Shown here in pieces: positions 7,681 through 16,568 of a stretch of 64,000 nucleotides of DNA; the first letter of the stretch is position 1, and each line of letters begins with the position of its first letter. The notes beneath the pieces are model-generated. The model worked only from the letters and a program-made list of their open reading frames with translations. It did not search any database and had not been told where the DNA came from. Position numbers and translations under genes: made by a program. Origin of the DNA: Paenibacillus lutrae. GTDB taxonomy: Bacteria > Bacillota > Bacilli > Paenibacillales > NBRC-103111. The stretch lies in contig NZ_RHLK01000005.1 in the NCBI RefSeq assembly GCF_009757775.1, forward strand, positions 186,969 to 250,968. Reading direction: 5' to 3'.

Positions 7681-8751
7681 TCAAATGGTAATAAATTCTT
7701 TCGAAGAATGCGTCAGCAGCCGGATTCCGTCCGGTTCAATGATCACGTCATCTTCGATTCGGACTCCCCCGAAGCCGGGAATGTAAATGCCCGGTTCAAC
7801 GGTAACCACCATGCCCGGTTCTAAGATAACCGGGTAGCCTTTGGCCAGGCGCGGATTCTCGTGAACCTCCATGCCAAGTCCGTGTCCGGTGCTGTGCCCG
7901 AAGTTGTCTGCGTAACCGTGCCGGGCGATAACGTCGCGGCAGAGGGCATCACCCTCCGAGCCAGTCATTCCCGCACGCAGATTACCGACACAGTTCAGCT
8001 GGGCCTCAAGCACAATACCGTAAATTTCCTTGTGCTTCTCCGATGGCTTCCCGAGTACGACCGTACGGGTTATATCGGAACAATACCCCTTGTACAGCGC
8101 ACCGAAATCCAATTTGACGAATTCATCCTGCTGAAGAATCCGTTCACTTGCAACGCCATGCGGCAGAGCCGACCGTTCGCCGGAAGCGACGATCGTATCG
8201 AACGAGGACGAGGTTCCTCCATTCTCACGGATAAACATCTCGATCTCCAGGGCGATCTGCTTCTCTGACACACCTGTTCTTATTCTCGTAAGTATGTAAG
8301 AGAACGTGCGATCAGCCAGATCCGCGGCTTCCTGCATAATCGCAAGCTCCGTGTCATCCTTGAAGACACGCAGCTGCTCCACTATTCCTCCGGTAGGGAT
8401 GAATTCAACCCCTTGCAAATCGTCAGTATAGCTGGAATATCCGGCGTAAGTCAAGTCATTTTCTTCAAAACCGAGCGCGGCAATTCCCTGCTTCTTCAAA
8501 ATCTCAAGTACCGTCCGGCCGATTTTGCCTTGGTGGTCCGTTACTTCATAGCCGACAGCTTCCTGCGGGGCTTGTACCATATAGCGAAAATCTGTCAGCA
8601 GCACAGCTCGTTCCTCTGTTACGAGGACCACACCGGCACTTCCCGTAAATCCGGTCAAATATCGGCGGTTATAGCTGCTTGTAATAAGCACTGCCGGAAG
8701 CCCCTTCTGCCGCATGAGCTGCCGCAGCTTCTCCAAGCGTCTATCCTGCAT
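7681..8751 (-). CDS. yqhT: M24 family Xaa-Pro aminopeptidase/dipeptidase (YqhT-like)
   Basis: Predicted dinuclear-metal peptidase that cleaves next to proline. The N-terminal creatinase domain (NRRYLTGFTGSAGVVLV near residue 28) is followed by the pita-bread catalytic domain with the expected metal ligands: LDFGALYKGYCSDITRT, a HSTGHGLGMEVHENP segment, MVVTVEPGIYIPG and GVRIEDDVI. I place the start at the ATG 8751-8749, because AGGGTGA lies six bases upstream and the protein then begins MQDRRLEKL like YqhT. A GTG at 8760, overlapping the aroQ stop, is possible. Part of the aroQ-yqhT-efp operon. Confidence 0.92.
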   Translation of the reverse strand: MQDRRLEKLRQLMRQKGLPAVLITSSYNRRYLTGFTGSAGVVLVTEERAVLLTDFRYMVQAPQEAVGYEVTDHQGKIGRTVLEILKKQGIAALGFEENDLTYAGYSSYTDDLQGVEFIPTGGIVEQLRVFKDDTELAIMQEAADLADRTFSYILTRIRTGVSEKQIALEIEMFIRENGGTSSSFDTIVASGERSALPHGVASERILQQDEFVKLDFGALYKGYCSDITRTVVLGKPSEKHKEIYGIVLEAQLNCVGNLRAGMTGSEGDALCRDVIARHGYADNFGHSTGHGLGMEVHENPRLAKGYPVILEPGMVVTVEPGIYIPGFGGVRIEDDVIIEPDGIRLLTHSSKEFITI

Positions 8752-8756
8752 GCGAA

Positions 8757-9200
8757 TCACCCTGCTTCCGAAAAATGTTGATGGAGCGCCCTTAGTCCGA
8801 GTTCATAACCGACGGCCCCGAATCCTGCAATTTGACCGATCACAACGGGAGCGATCACGGAGTGGTGACGAAACTCTTCCCGTTTGTGAATATTCGACAA
8901 GTGCACTTCTACAGCGGGTAGCGATACCGATGACAGCGCATCCCGTATGGCGTAACTGTAATGAGTAAAAGCGCCGGGATTAATGAGTATGCCATCCATC
9001 GTTCCATAAGCTTCATGGATCCTGTCGATAAGATCGCCTTCGTGATTGGATTGATAAAAAGTCAATTCAAGCCCAAGCTGCCGTGCAGCTTCGGACATTC
9101 CGGTTTCAATAGCCTTCAACGAGAGACTGCCGTACACGCCAGGTTCACGTATACCGAGCATATTCAAGTTAGGCCCGTTCAGAACGAGCACTTTATTCAC
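8757..9200 (-). CDS. aroQ: 3-dehydroquinate dehydratase, type II
   Basis: Converts 3-dehydroquinate to 3-dehydroshikimate in the shikimate pathway. The 147-residue length and motifs are those of the dodecameric type II enzyme: [16 protein letters not shown] at the N-terminus, catalytic Tyr23 in [21 protein letters not shown] near residue 75 and the [15 protein letters not shown] segment with the catalytic His near 101. It is the first gene of the operon with yqhT and efp, the order seen in B. subtilis (where it is called yqhS). Confidence 0.96.
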   Translation of the reverse strand: MNKVLVLNGPNLNMLGIREPGVYGSLSLKAIETGMSEAARQLGLELTFYQSNHEGDLIDRIHEAYGTMDGILINPGAFTHYSYAIRDALSSVSLPAVEVHLSNIHKREEFRHHSVIAPVVIGQIAGFGAVGYELGLRALHQHFSEAG

Positions 9201-9295
9201 GAAAAAAGCGCCTCCTTCATAAAGCCTGCCGCTTGGCCGGGCTTCTCGCTTTACCGTGACATTTTACCATAAGTTGCTTAGAAAAGGTAGAGATC

Positions 9296-9859
9296 CTAAG
9301 GCTTGCGGCTGTTCTCTTGTGTAAATTCAAACGCAATCGAATACCCGATAAAAAGACCCCATAGAAGGAAGAGGCAGAAATCCGTAATAATCGTATTCCA
9401 TTCACTGTAATAGAGCCAGCCCATCATTCCTGTCCAAGGCCCTATCGCGAGGTAGAGGAGGCACCACCAGACGATTCCGTAACCGATTCCCACCCACGGT
9501 CCCTTGATCTTCGATAGCAGGAGCATATAAATGCAAGAGGCGATAACCGAGAAGAGGACAAAGAACAGCCACCCTATAAGCAACCCTTGCCAAGTGAGCA
9601 GAAAATCTGTCCGATAGAACGGTTCCGCGAGAAAAGAAGGAATTACACTCGTAAAGTGGAAGTAGAACTCGACAATCTTGATTCCCCCCCATAAAACACC
9701 GGCAAAAAAACCGATATTCATAGCGAAAAAGAAACGATTCGTCTTTTTTTCTTCATGGGACCCGCCCCTGCCGCCTGCCAAAACGTCCGTTTCGGATTGC
9801 TGACCGTTTGAGGCCGCTCCATTATCCATAACTGCGCTGCCTTGAACATTCACCTGCAT
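9296..9859 (-). CDS. yqhR: YqhR-like membrane protein
   Basis: A 187-residue protein with a charged 45-residue N-terminus and four hydrophobic segments (NIGFFAGVLWGGIKIVEFYFHF, LLTWQGLLIGWLFFVLFSVIA, a GIGYGIVWWCLLYLAIGP region and a C-terminal LCLFLLWGLFIGYSIAFEF-like helix). The start at ATG 9859-9857 is chosen because GGAGG stands eight bases upstream; the longer open frame would run into the divergent yqhQ start. Position between aroQ and divergent yqhQ matches yqhR. Function unknown. Confidence 0.75.
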   Translation of the reverse strand: MQVNVQGSAVMDNGAASNGQQSETDVLAGGRGGSHEEKKTNRFFFAMNIGFFAGVLWGGIKIVEFYFHFTSVIPSFLAEPFYRTDFLLTWQGLLIGWLFFVLFSVIASCIYMLLLSKIKGPWVGIGYGIVWWCLLYLAIGPWTGMMGWLYYSEWNTIITDFCLFLLWGLFIGYSIAFEFTQENSRKP

Positions 9860-10032
9860 ACCTGTTTCCTCCATCTCTATAACTTTGTTCCCGTTCCAGC
9901 TGTCTAAGATAGTATGTACGATATTCCTCTTCTTAATCTGCCGGAGGGACCCGTCCAAAAGCGGTGGCTTTCTGCCGGGAAATTCGCTAAAATAGTAAGT
10001 AAACCATTTATTTCGGAAAAGGTGGAAAAACA

Positions 10033-10971
10033 TTGTCCCAATCCAATTCGAGTATTTACGGCGGTCAAGCCGTAATTGAAGGCGTTATGTTCGCCGGCCG
10101 CAATGTGCATGTTACAGCTGTCCGCAAGAAGGATAAAAGCATCGAATATCTGGAAGTACCTAAGACTGAAATCCGCTGGGTCAATACATTGAAGAAAATT
10201 CCTCTTCTCCGCGGATTAGTCGGAATTATCGAATCCAGTGCCAAAGGCGCCCAGCATCTGAACTTCTCAGCAGAGAATTTTGCGGAAGAAGAGAATGACG
10301 GAAAAGAACCGGTGAAAGAAGAAAAAGCGGGCTTCAGCCTTTCCATGATTCTAGGCGTTGCCGTTGTCGGGGTTCTTTCTTTTGTATTCGGTAAAGTTAT
10401 TTTTACGGCGATTCCTGCAATTATCGAGCAGTATTTATTCCAGAACGTGTTTGAGAATCAGATTCTACACAATCTCATGGAAGGCCTCATCAAGATTATC
10501 CTGCTGGTCTCCTACATTTATTTCATTTCACTCACCCCGGTCATTAAGAGGCTCTTCCAATATCATGGCGCAGAGCACAAAGTCATCAGCGCTTATGAAG
10601 CCGGTGTGGAGCTGAACGTTCGCAACGTTCAGAAGTTCAGCACCCTGCATTACCGCTGCGGCAGCAGTTTTATGGTATTCACGGTTATTGTCGGAGTCGT
10701 TATCTACTCCTTCTTCAGATATGAGGGCATTGTCGACCGCGTGCTGCTTAGACTTGCTCTGCTGCCGCTCATTATCGGCGTATCCTATGAAGTGCTTCGC
10801 TTTACGAATTCTCTGCGTGACGTTCCCGTCCTCCGCTACCTGGGTTATCCCGGGCTGTGGCTGCAGAAGCTAACCACGAAGGAACCTAACGATGATCAGG
10901 TTGAAGTGTCCATTGCTTCCTTCAACCGTATGCGTGAAGCGGAAAGCCGCATCCAAGAGGCGCGCGCATGA
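10033..10971 (+). CDS. yqhQ: DUF1385 membrane protein (YqhQ family)
   Basis: The 312-residue protein begins SSIYGGQAVIEGVMFAGRN, the family's hallmark, and continues with a soluble N-terminal domain, several membrane helices from residue 105, and the conserved FQYHGAEHKVISAYEAG segment near 175 followed by STLHYRCGSSFM, whose His and Cys residues resemble a metal site. The start is TTG with AAGGTGG upstream; no ATG is better placed. Function is unknown. The stop overlaps the next gene by four bases (ATGA). Confidence 0.9.
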   Translation: MSQSNSSIYGGQAVIEGVMFAGRNVHVTAVRKKDKSIEYLEVPKTEIRWVNTLKKIPLLRGLVGIIESSAKGAQHLNFSAENFAEEENDGKEPVKEEKAGFSLSMILGVAVVGVLSFVFGKVIFTAIPAIIEQYLFQNVFENQILHNLMEGLIKIILLVSYIYFISLTPVIKRLFQYHGAEHKVISAYEAGVELNVRNVQKFSTLHYRCGSSFMVFTVIVGVVIYSFFRYEGIVDRVLLRLALLPLIIGVSYEVLRFTNSLRDVPVLRYLGYPGLWLQKLTTKEPNDDQVEVSIASFNRMREAESRIQEARA

Positions 10972-11273
10972 GAAGACGCTGGTCGGTTCCTGCCGTCGTC
11001 ATCGCGATTCTTGCCGTGATCGGACTTGCCGTCAGCATCCGCACTCTGCTCGTACCGATCCTTGTACTCGGCCTGATCTTCCTGCTGTACAAATTTGTGC
11101 CGCGCCAAGGACAATCGGGCTCATCCTACCGAAGAAGCGGCGCCCCTTCGCTTAAGAAGCCGCCCGGGCCCGGGCGGATGTCCGCAGCTGAGCGCAAACG
11201 GCGCGCCAAGTTCCGGGTTATCGACGGATCCAAACGCTCTGATGATCCGGATGATCCGCCTCCCTATCACTGA
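10968..11273 (+). CDS. Small membrane protein in yqhP position
   Basis: This 101-residue protein has two adjacent hydrophobic segments (about residues 8-24 and 27-42) and then a long basic and proline-rich tail containing SAAERKRRAKFRVIDGSKR. It starts inside the yqhQ stop (ATGA), so it is translated with yqhQ. By synteny it occupies the yqhP position of B. subtilis. No catalytic motif is visible and no function can be given. Confidence 0.7.
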   Translation: MRRRWSVPAVVIAILAVIGLAVSIRTLLVPILVLGLIFLLYKFVPRQGQSGSSYRRSGAPSLKKPPGPGRMSAAERKRRAKFRVIDGSKRSDDPDDPPPYH

Positions 11274-11274
11274 A

Positions 11275-11313
11275 ATAACAAAAAGCGAACCCGCGGGTTC
11301 GCTTTTTTGGTTA
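11275..11313. terminator. Intrinsic terminator downstream of yqhQ-yqhP
   Basis: A 13-base perfect stem (AAAAGCGAACCCG with CGGGTTCGCTTTT, 11281-11306), extended by outer pairing, with T-rich flank. It separates yqhP from the convergent patatin gene. Confidence 0.88.
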
Positions 11314-11330
11314 TTTCGTATCGACTAATT

Positions 11331-12293
11331 CTACACCGGACGGCGGAGAACGTATTTCTCATAAGCGGATTCGTAAATATGCAGGGACCACTGCTTGAAA
11401 TAAGCTTCCGCGGCCCGGTATCCGGCTTCGTACAATTTCTCGCTGTCCTCCACGGAAATGTTAAACTGCGTGGTCTGAACCCCCATCGCCGGTATTTTTA
11501 CCGTCCGGAAGTAGTTGTTCTCTTCAATGTAGCGGGTATCATGGGCATCCATCATGGTCGTAAACAAGGCCTGGAACATAGAGATCATGCCATTGATCTT
11601 GTGGATCTGCTTGGGAATGTCGCCGACGAGATTAAATCCGAGTGTCGCAATGCGGCTCTGCTGCTCCGGCTCGTCAAACAGCCACAAAGGAAAGTTACTG
11701 AGGATAGCACCATCCACAATATAGACGAACTGATTGCGGAAGGGTTCATCGTGCCGGGTGAGCCGGGCCGGCTTGCGAATCGTGACCGGATCGAAGAAAT
11801 AAGGGATGGCCGTGCTCATTCTGACTGCACGGGCAATGGAGAAACGGGCCGGCTCAATGCCATAATGGGCAATATCATCCGGCAGGACCAGGAGCTTGCC
11901 CTGGGAAATATCCGAAGCTACAATCCGAAGCTGATTCCGGCGCAAATCGCCGAAGTTCCTTATTCCTTTGGCCTCCAGCTTCGCACGTACCCAATCTTCC
12001 AGAGCATCCCCCGAATACAGACCTTTCTTAAGAAGAAGTCTGGCCGCAGACCCGATAATACCGGTATCAAAAATCGGAGAACGTTTCAGAAACTTATGAA
12101 ACGGTGTTTCGATAATCAGTTCTTTAATCTCTTTACCTGTATAACCCGCGGCCAGAAAAGCGGCAATAATAGCCCCTGATGAAGTCCCGGCCACATCATG
12201 AAACTTGAACCCGCTGTCGAGTGCTGAACTGACTGCACCGGCCAGAGCAATTCCTTTTACCCCGCCGCCTTCAAAAACGCCGTTGATTTTCAC
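11331..12293 (-). CDS. Patatin-like phospholipase
   Basis: Predicted lipid acyl hydrolase with a Ser-Asp dyad. The oxyanion loop EGGGVKG lies near residue 8, the nucleophile elbow GTSSG near 36-40 (Ser38) and the catalytic Asp in VDGAILSNFP near residue 192. At 320 residues it has the usual bacterial single-domain size and no signal peptide, so it acts in the cytoplasm or at the inner membrane face. I start at GTG 12293-12291 because GGAGG is eight bases upstream; a GTG nine bases earlier overlaps that site. It appears monocistronic. Substrate unknown. Confidence 0.88.
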   Translation of the reverse strand: MKINGVFEGGGVKGIALAGAVSSALDSGFKFHDVAGTSSGAIIAAFLAAGYTGKEIKELIIETPFHKFLKRSPIFDTGIIGSAARLLLKKGLYSGDALEDWVRAKLEAKGIRNFGDLRRNQLRIVASDISQGKLLVLPDDIAHYGIEPARFSIARAVRMSTAIPYFFDPVTIRKPARLTRHDEPFRNQFVYIVDGAILSNFPLWLFDEPEQQSRIATLGFNLVGDIPKQIHKINGMISMFQALFTTMMDAHDTRYIEENNYFRTVKIPAMGVQTTQFNISVEDSEKLYEAGYRAAEAYFKQWSLHIYESAYEKYVLRRPV

Positions 12294-12378
12294 TTCCCCC
12301 ACCTCCGCAAGCTTTCCCTAGGTATGTATGCGGAGGCCTGGCTTCTTAGACGTATTAAATCGGATGAAACCGCAAAAC

Positions 12379-12413
12379 GAAAAAACGTCCGCCTCTAGTT
12401 TCCGGCAAACGTT
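12379..12413 (-). terminator. Intrinsic terminator after mntR
   Basis: Minus-strand stem AACGTTTGCC/GGCGGACGTT (two G-T pairs, ten-base loop) followed by six T residues, directly after the mntR stop. Confidence 0.85.
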
Positions 12414-12419
12414 CCTGTT

Positions 12420-12854
12420 TCACTCCGGACCGGAGTTATTATCTAGTTCGGCGCGTACACCTCTAAGGTCTTCAAGACGCTTGGGATCGCGGTTGAAATA
12501 CTCAATAAGAGTCTCGATACAAGTCATCGAATCCCAGCTCAAGTGATGCTCAATTCCTTCTACATCCCCGTAAATATTAGCCTCTTGAACACCGATGACC
12601 GTCAGAAATTCCTCAAGCAGCGCGTGTCTGTCAACAAGACGCTTACCCATCTTCTTGCCTTTGGGCGTAAGAATGAGCCCCCGGTACTTCTCATAGACAA
12701 GGTACTTATCCTTGTCGAGCTTCTGAATCATTTTGGTTACGGAGGAAGGATGCACTTCCAAGCCTTCGGCAATGTCGGATACGCGGGCGTAGCCTTTCTC
12801 ATCGATCAGTTTGTAGATCCGTTCCAAATAATCTTCCATACTGGGCGTTGCCAT
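12420..12854 (-). CDS. mntR: Manganese-responsive transcriptional regulator MntR
   Basis: DtxR-family repressor of manganese uptake genes. The 144-residue protein has an N-terminal winged helix ([25 protein letters not shown]) and a dimerisation domain. All six Mn-binding residues known for B. subtilis MntR are at the same positions: Asp8, Glu11, His77, Glu99, Glu102 and His103; Asp8 is the residue that separates MntR from iron-sensing DtxR. GGGGGA stands seven bases before the ATG. No Mn transporter is in this window. Confidence 0.95.
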   Translation of the reverse strand: MATPSMEDYLERIYKLIDEKGYARVSDIAEGLEVHPSSVTKMIQKLDKDKYLVYEKYRGLILTPKGKKMGKRLVDRHALLEEFLTVIGVQEANIYGDVEGIEHHLSWDSMTCIETLIEYFNRDPKRLEDLRGVRAELDNNSGPE

Positions 12855-13030
12855 CCGAGTTCCCCCTGATTTTTGCTAGAATATTGTTTTAGTATAATAC
12901 CTTTAAATAACTAAGAAAGCAAGTTTGCCTCGCATCCACTGCTTTTCCCATGAGTGCCCGGGGTGCAACCGATGCACACTATCAGCTGAACGGATTTGCT
13001 TCCGTTACAATGCGGGCCAAAGGAGCAATC

Positions 13031-14089
13031 ATGAGCACAGAGCAACTGATACACACCAGAAGTACGGCCTTGTTCGTGCCTCAACTCGTCTATTTCGAAC
13101 CCGATGCAATGCTGTATCCCAAAGGCAAACGGATTCTCGAATGGGCTCAGAGTCAAGACCTTCCTATCCATATGACAACTTCCCATAACCGGATTACCAA
13201 TCTTCCGGGCGAAACCGATCTGGAGAAATACCGGATATCGAAAAGAACGCTTGTTGTCGGCATCCGGAAGACGCTGAAATTCGATACGTCCAAGCCCTCT
13301 GCGGAATATGCGATTCCGATCGCAACCGGCTGTATGGGCCATTGCCATTATTGTTATCTTCAGACGACCCTGGGCAACAAGCCTTATGTACGGGCTTACG
13401 TCAATACGGACGATATCCTCAAGTCGGCCAAAGATTATATCGAAGAGCGCGCGCCGGAAATTACCCGGTTTGAAGCAGCCTGTACCTCCGATCCGGTCGG
13501 ACTGGAGCACATCACGGGTTCTCTGAAAGAATATATTGAATTTATGGGAAAAGAGCCTCTCGGGAGGCTTCGCTTTGTAACCAAATATCATCATGTGGAC
13601 CCGCTTCTTGATGCGAACCATAACAAGCATACCCGGTTCCGCTTCAGCGTAAATTCGGATTATGTAATTAAAAATTTCGAACCCGGCACCTCCAGGTTCC
13701 ACGAGCGGATCGAAGCAGCGGGTAAAGTCGCACGCGCCGGTTATCCGCTTGGCTTTATCATCGCCCCCATCATCTGGTATGAAGGATGGGAGCAAGGATA
13801 CGAGGAGCTTATTGTTAAGCTGCATGACACGCTTCCCAAAGAAGCGCTTGAAGATTTGACCTTCGAGCTGATTCAGCACCGCTTTACCAAAACAGCTAAA
13901 AATATCATTGAAAGACGCTACCCCAAGTCCAAACTCGAAATGGACGAAGCCAAACGCAAATACAAGTGGGGCCGGTACGGCCGCGGCAAATATGTTTATC
14001 CCGATGAACAGGCTGCAGCTCTCCGGGAATTTATAACGGAGCATATTTTCGATAAATTTCCTGCCGCCAAAATCGAATATTTCACTTAA
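13031..14089 (+). CDS. splB: Spore photoproduct lyase
   Basis: Radical SAM enzyme that reverses the thymine dimer called spore photoproduct during germination. In the 352-residue protein the Fe-S cysteines are Cys101, Cys105 and Cys108 (GCMGHCHYC), and the catalytic H-donor cysteine is Cys151 in AACTSDPVG. Long stretches such as TLKFDTSKPSAEYAIP and RFRFSVNSDYVIKNFEPGTS match the B. subtilis enzyme. I use the ATG at 13031 because AAAGGAG is five bases upstream and the N-terminus then fits the family. There is no splA upstream; no clear sigma-G promoter was found. Confidence 0.96.
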   Translation: MSTEQLIHTRSTALFVPQLVYFEPDAMLYPKGKRILEWAQSQDLPIHMTTSHNRITNLPGETDLEKYRISKRTLVVGIRKTLKFDTSKPSAEYAIPIATGCMGHCHYCYLQTTLGNKPYVRAYVNTDDILKSAKDYIEERAPEITRFEAACTSDPVGLEHITGSLKEYIEFMGKEPLGRLRFVTKYHHVDPLLDANHNKHTRFRFSVNSDYVIKNFEPGTSRFHERIEAAGKVARAGYPLGFIIAPIIWYEGWEQGYEELIVKLHDTLPKEALEDLTFELIQHRFTKTAKNIIERRYPKSKLEMDEAKRKYKWGRYGRGKYVYPDEQAAALREFITEHIFDKFPAAKIEYFT

Positions 14090-14101
14090 AAATAAAACGG
14101 A

Positions 14102-14815
14102 TCAGAACTGAAGCCACGGAGGCGTTATGCTGTTGAGCCAGATCGTAATTTTGTACATTTGATTCGTGTACAGAAGGATGGCGAAAAGAACCATAACGCC
14201 TCCGCCTATTTTCATAATGATGCCGGAATATTTCAGAATCCATTTCGTCGAGCCGATAAAGAAAGACAAAACGAAGAACGGCACGGCAAAACCCAAAGAA
14301 TAAGCACTGATCAACGGCAGCCAGGAATCGGGCTCTGCCGCTGCCATGACAAGCATGGAAGAGAGAATCGGGCCGATACAAGGAGACCAGCCTGCAGCAA
14401 ATCCCATGCCAATAAGCACCGAGCCCAGGTAACCGGCCGGTTTCCATTTCAATTGAAATTTGCGTTCTTTCATCATCCACTGGGGTTGAAAAATTCCCAG
14501 CAGAAAAAGGCCCATGACGAGAATTAAAATAGCGGCAATCTGACGAAGCAGCGTACGATTACTTACAAAAAACTCCGAAACGGAACTCGCTGCAAGACCG
14601 AGACTATAAAAAATGATCGAGAACCCGATAATAAAAGCAAGCGTATGCCCCATCGTACGCAATCTTGCAGAGCCTTTGGCCGCGCCGGATTTGAGCTCAC
14701 CTACAGAAATGCCGGTAATATAAGATAAGTAAGACGGGTAAAGCGGCAGGCAGCATGGAGAAATGAAGGAGGCAAACCCCGCCCAAAACGCCAACCACAT
14801 GTTCACTTGCTGCAT
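14102..14815 (-). CDS. ccdA: CcdA-type thiol-disulfide membrane transporter
   Basis: Passes reducing equivalents across the membrane for cytochrome c maturation and, in Bacillus, spore-envelope thiol chemistry. The 237-residue protein has six hydrophobic segments and the two family cysteine sites: SPCCLPLYPSYLSY near residue 19 and AAGWSPCIGP near 141. AGGAGG precedes the ATG. It starts 27 bases after the znuB stop with no terminator between, so it may be a fourth gene of the zinc operon. It converges on splB with only 12 bases between stops. Confidence 0.93.
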   Translation of the reverse strand: MQQVNMWLAFWAGFASFISPCCLPLYPSYLSYITGISVGELKSGAAKGSARLRTMGHTLAFIIGFSIIFYSLGLAASSVSEFFVSNRTLLRQIAAILILVMGLFLLGIFQPQWMMKERKFQLKWKPAGYLGSVLIGMGFAAGWSPCIGPILSSMLVMAAAEPDSWLPLISAYSLGFAVPFFVLSFFIGSTKWILKYSGIIMKIGGGVMVLFAILLYTNQMYKITIWLNSITPPWLQF

Positions 14816-14842
14816 AGTGCAATTTCCTCCTATAACCCCGGG

Positions 14843-15643
14843 TTATCTTCGCAGTGATTTCCAGACCAGCTGTAAGGTCAGGATCGTAATTAAAGAGAGC
14901 ACAATCGTCGCTCCGGGAGCCAGATCATACCATGCGGACAAGGCTAATCCGGCTACCACGCCGATTTCGGATACCAGAACAGACAGTGCCACGGAATGGC
15001 GGAAGCTTCTCGCAACCAGAAGGCTGCAGGCAACCGGAATAGTAAGCAGGGCCGATACAAGCAAGGCTCCGACGATTTTGATCGAGACGGAGATGACCAG
15101 AGCCGTCAGGATCGTGATCATGATGTTGTAGAGTCTTAGCGGAAGCCCGCTGACGCCTGCAGCTTCTTCGTCAAAGAACATCAGGAAGAGCTCTTTGAAA
15201 TGAATGCCCACGATAAGCAGCACAGCGACACATACACCGAATACAACCCATATATCGCTGGAATCCAGCGTGTAGATACTTCCGAAGAAGTAGCTCATCA
15301 CATTAATATTATACCCTTTGCCCAGTGTAAACAACAATGTTGCCAAGGCAACGCCGCCGGACATAATAATGGCGATCGAAAGCTCCGCGTAAGTCTTATA
15401 CGCTTTGCGCAGCTTCTCAATAGCGAAGGAAGCCAATAGCGCAAATACAAGTCCCATGCCCGTCGGATATACCCCGAGAAGAAAACCCAGCGCCACACCC
15501 GCGATGGAGACATGAGCCAGTGTATCTCCGATCATGGACAATCTCCGCAACACCAGGAATACGCCCATAAGCGGAGCGGTAAGCCCAATCAGAACTCCAC
15601 CGATTAGCGCTCTTATAAAGAATGGTTCTGTGAAAATATCCAA
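14843..15643 (-). CDS. znuB: Zinc ABC transporter permease (ZnuB family)
   Basis: Integral membrane subunit of the zinc importer with about eight helices in 266 residues. ABC-3 family features include GGVLIGLTAPLMGVFLVLRRLSMIGD at residues 15-40, DTLAHVSIAGVALG near 40 and SIKIVGALLVSALLTIPVA near 205. The start is TTG (15643-15641) with GGGGAG seven bases upstream. It follows znuC by 48 bases. Manganese or iron permeases share the fold, but the His-rich ZnuA and the Zur boxes point to zinc. Confidence 0.9.
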   Translation of the reverse strand: MDIFTEPFFIRALIGGVLIGLTAPLMGVFLVLRRLSMIGDTLAHVSIAGVALGFLLGVYPTGMGLVFALLASFAIEKLRKAYKTYAELSIAIIMSGGVALATLLFTLGKGYNINVMSYFFGSIYTLDSSDIWVVFGVCVAVLLIVGIHFKELFLMFFDEEAAGVSGLPLRLYNIMITILTALVISVSIKIVGALLVSALLTIPVACSLLVARSFRHSVALSVLVSEIGVVAGLALSAWYDLAPGATIVLSLITILTLQLVWKSLRR

Positions 15644-15691
15644 GCCGTTCTCCCCTAACCTCTACCAAACTTTCATTTTACTTGTTCGGAT

Positions 15692-16483
15692 TTATTTAAT
15701 GCCGCTTAATTCAAGTTCCTTACTTGTTGAAGTGGAATGTGCCAGATCTGTTTCTTCACAATTCTCCGGCTCATGCGTATGTTTGACATAGAATTTAAGC
15801 CCTCCGCTGCTCGCAACCGGCTCCGATCCGAGATAGGCTCTCATCATCTCCATATCGTGGGAGACCATAATGAAGGTCATGTGGTGATGCAGATGCATAT
15901 GCCGGATCATATTGAAAAAACCGGCTTGACTCTCGGCGTCTATGCCTACTGTCGGTTCATCCAGAATAAGCAGTTCCGGACTGTTGGCGATGGCCCTCGC
16001 CAGAAATACCCGCTGCTGCTGTCCACCCGAGAGCTCCCCGATTTTGCGCTTGGCAAGGTCGGTGATCCGCATCGCTTCCATCGCATCGTCACAGCGGCGC
16101 ATATCTTCTTTCGTCAGACGCCGGTACAGCTTCTTCTTGGTGTACAGGCCCGACAGCACAACTTCACGGACGGTAGCCGGGAATAGCGGGTTAAGCGAAT
16201 TCTTCTGCGGGACATAGCCGATGCGCTCCCAGTCACGGAATTGACGGATAGGTTCGCCGAACAGGCGGATATCTCCCTCCGTAGGTTTAATGAGCCCTAC
16301 AAGCATACGCAGAAGGGTTGTCTTGCCGACCCCGTTAGACCCGATCAAACCTATAAAATCACGCTCAAGAACATGAAAGTTCAACTTCTTAATCACCTGT
16401 TTCGTTCCGTAAGAGAACGAGATATCATCGAATTCCACAATATTGTTGTGGCAGTTAACCGTCTTGGTGCCTGGCACTTTCAC
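15692..16483 (-). CDS. znuC: Zinc ABC transporter ATP-binding protein (ZnuC family)
   Basis: ATPase of the zinc importer. Walker A is GSNGVGKTT near residue 48, the signature ELSGGQQQRVFLARAI near 148 and Walker B LLILDEPTVGID near 170, with MIRHMHLHHHMTFIMVSHD after it. The 263-residue length is normal. The last 40 residues are rich in Glu, Cys and His, as often in ZnuC. The start codon is GTG. Between znuA and znuC lies a long inverted repeat that may set the ratio of binding protein to transporter. Confidence 0.93.
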   Translation of the reverse strand: MKVPGTKTVNCHNNIVEFDDISFSYGTKQVIKKLNFHVLERDFIGLIGSNGVGKTTLLRMLVGLIKPTEGDIRLFGEPIRQFRDWERIGYVPQKNSLNPLFPATVREVVLSGLYTKKKLYRRLTKEDMRRCDDAMEAMRITDLAKRKIGELSGGQQQRVFLARAIANSPELLILDEPTVGIDAESQAGFFNMIRHMHLHHHMTFIMVSHDMEMMRAYLGSEPVASSGGLKFYVKHTHEPENCEETDLAHSTSTSKELELSGIK

Positions 16484-16500
16484 TCAACCTCCAACCGCTT

Positions 16501-16554
16501 ATTCGGGCTAGCGCTTAAGAATCGTATCTCCACGAAATCTGCGCTAGCCCGAAT
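16501..16554 (-). other. Long-arm inverted repeat between znuA and znuC
   Basis: Perfect 14-base arms (16501-16514 and 16541-16554) with a 26-base loop lie in the 85-base gap between the znuA stop and the znuC start. There is no T run after it, so it looks like an mRNA processing or stability element rather than a terminator. Confidence 0.7.
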
Positions 16555-16568
16555 AGGTTATTGTTCAT

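Noticed and set aside
9860-10033. The longer N-terminus of YqhR
   Set aside because: It would run into the divergent yqhQ start and has no ribosome site, while ATG 9859 has GGAGG at eight bases.
12855-13030. A sigma-G promoter before splB
   Set aside because: I expected one from B. subtilis but found no pair of elements with acceptable spacing; left unannotated.
12950-13030. The longer N-terminus of spore photoproduct lyase
   Set aside because: The extra 27 residues match nothing in the family and the internal ATG at 13031 has the AAAGGAG site.
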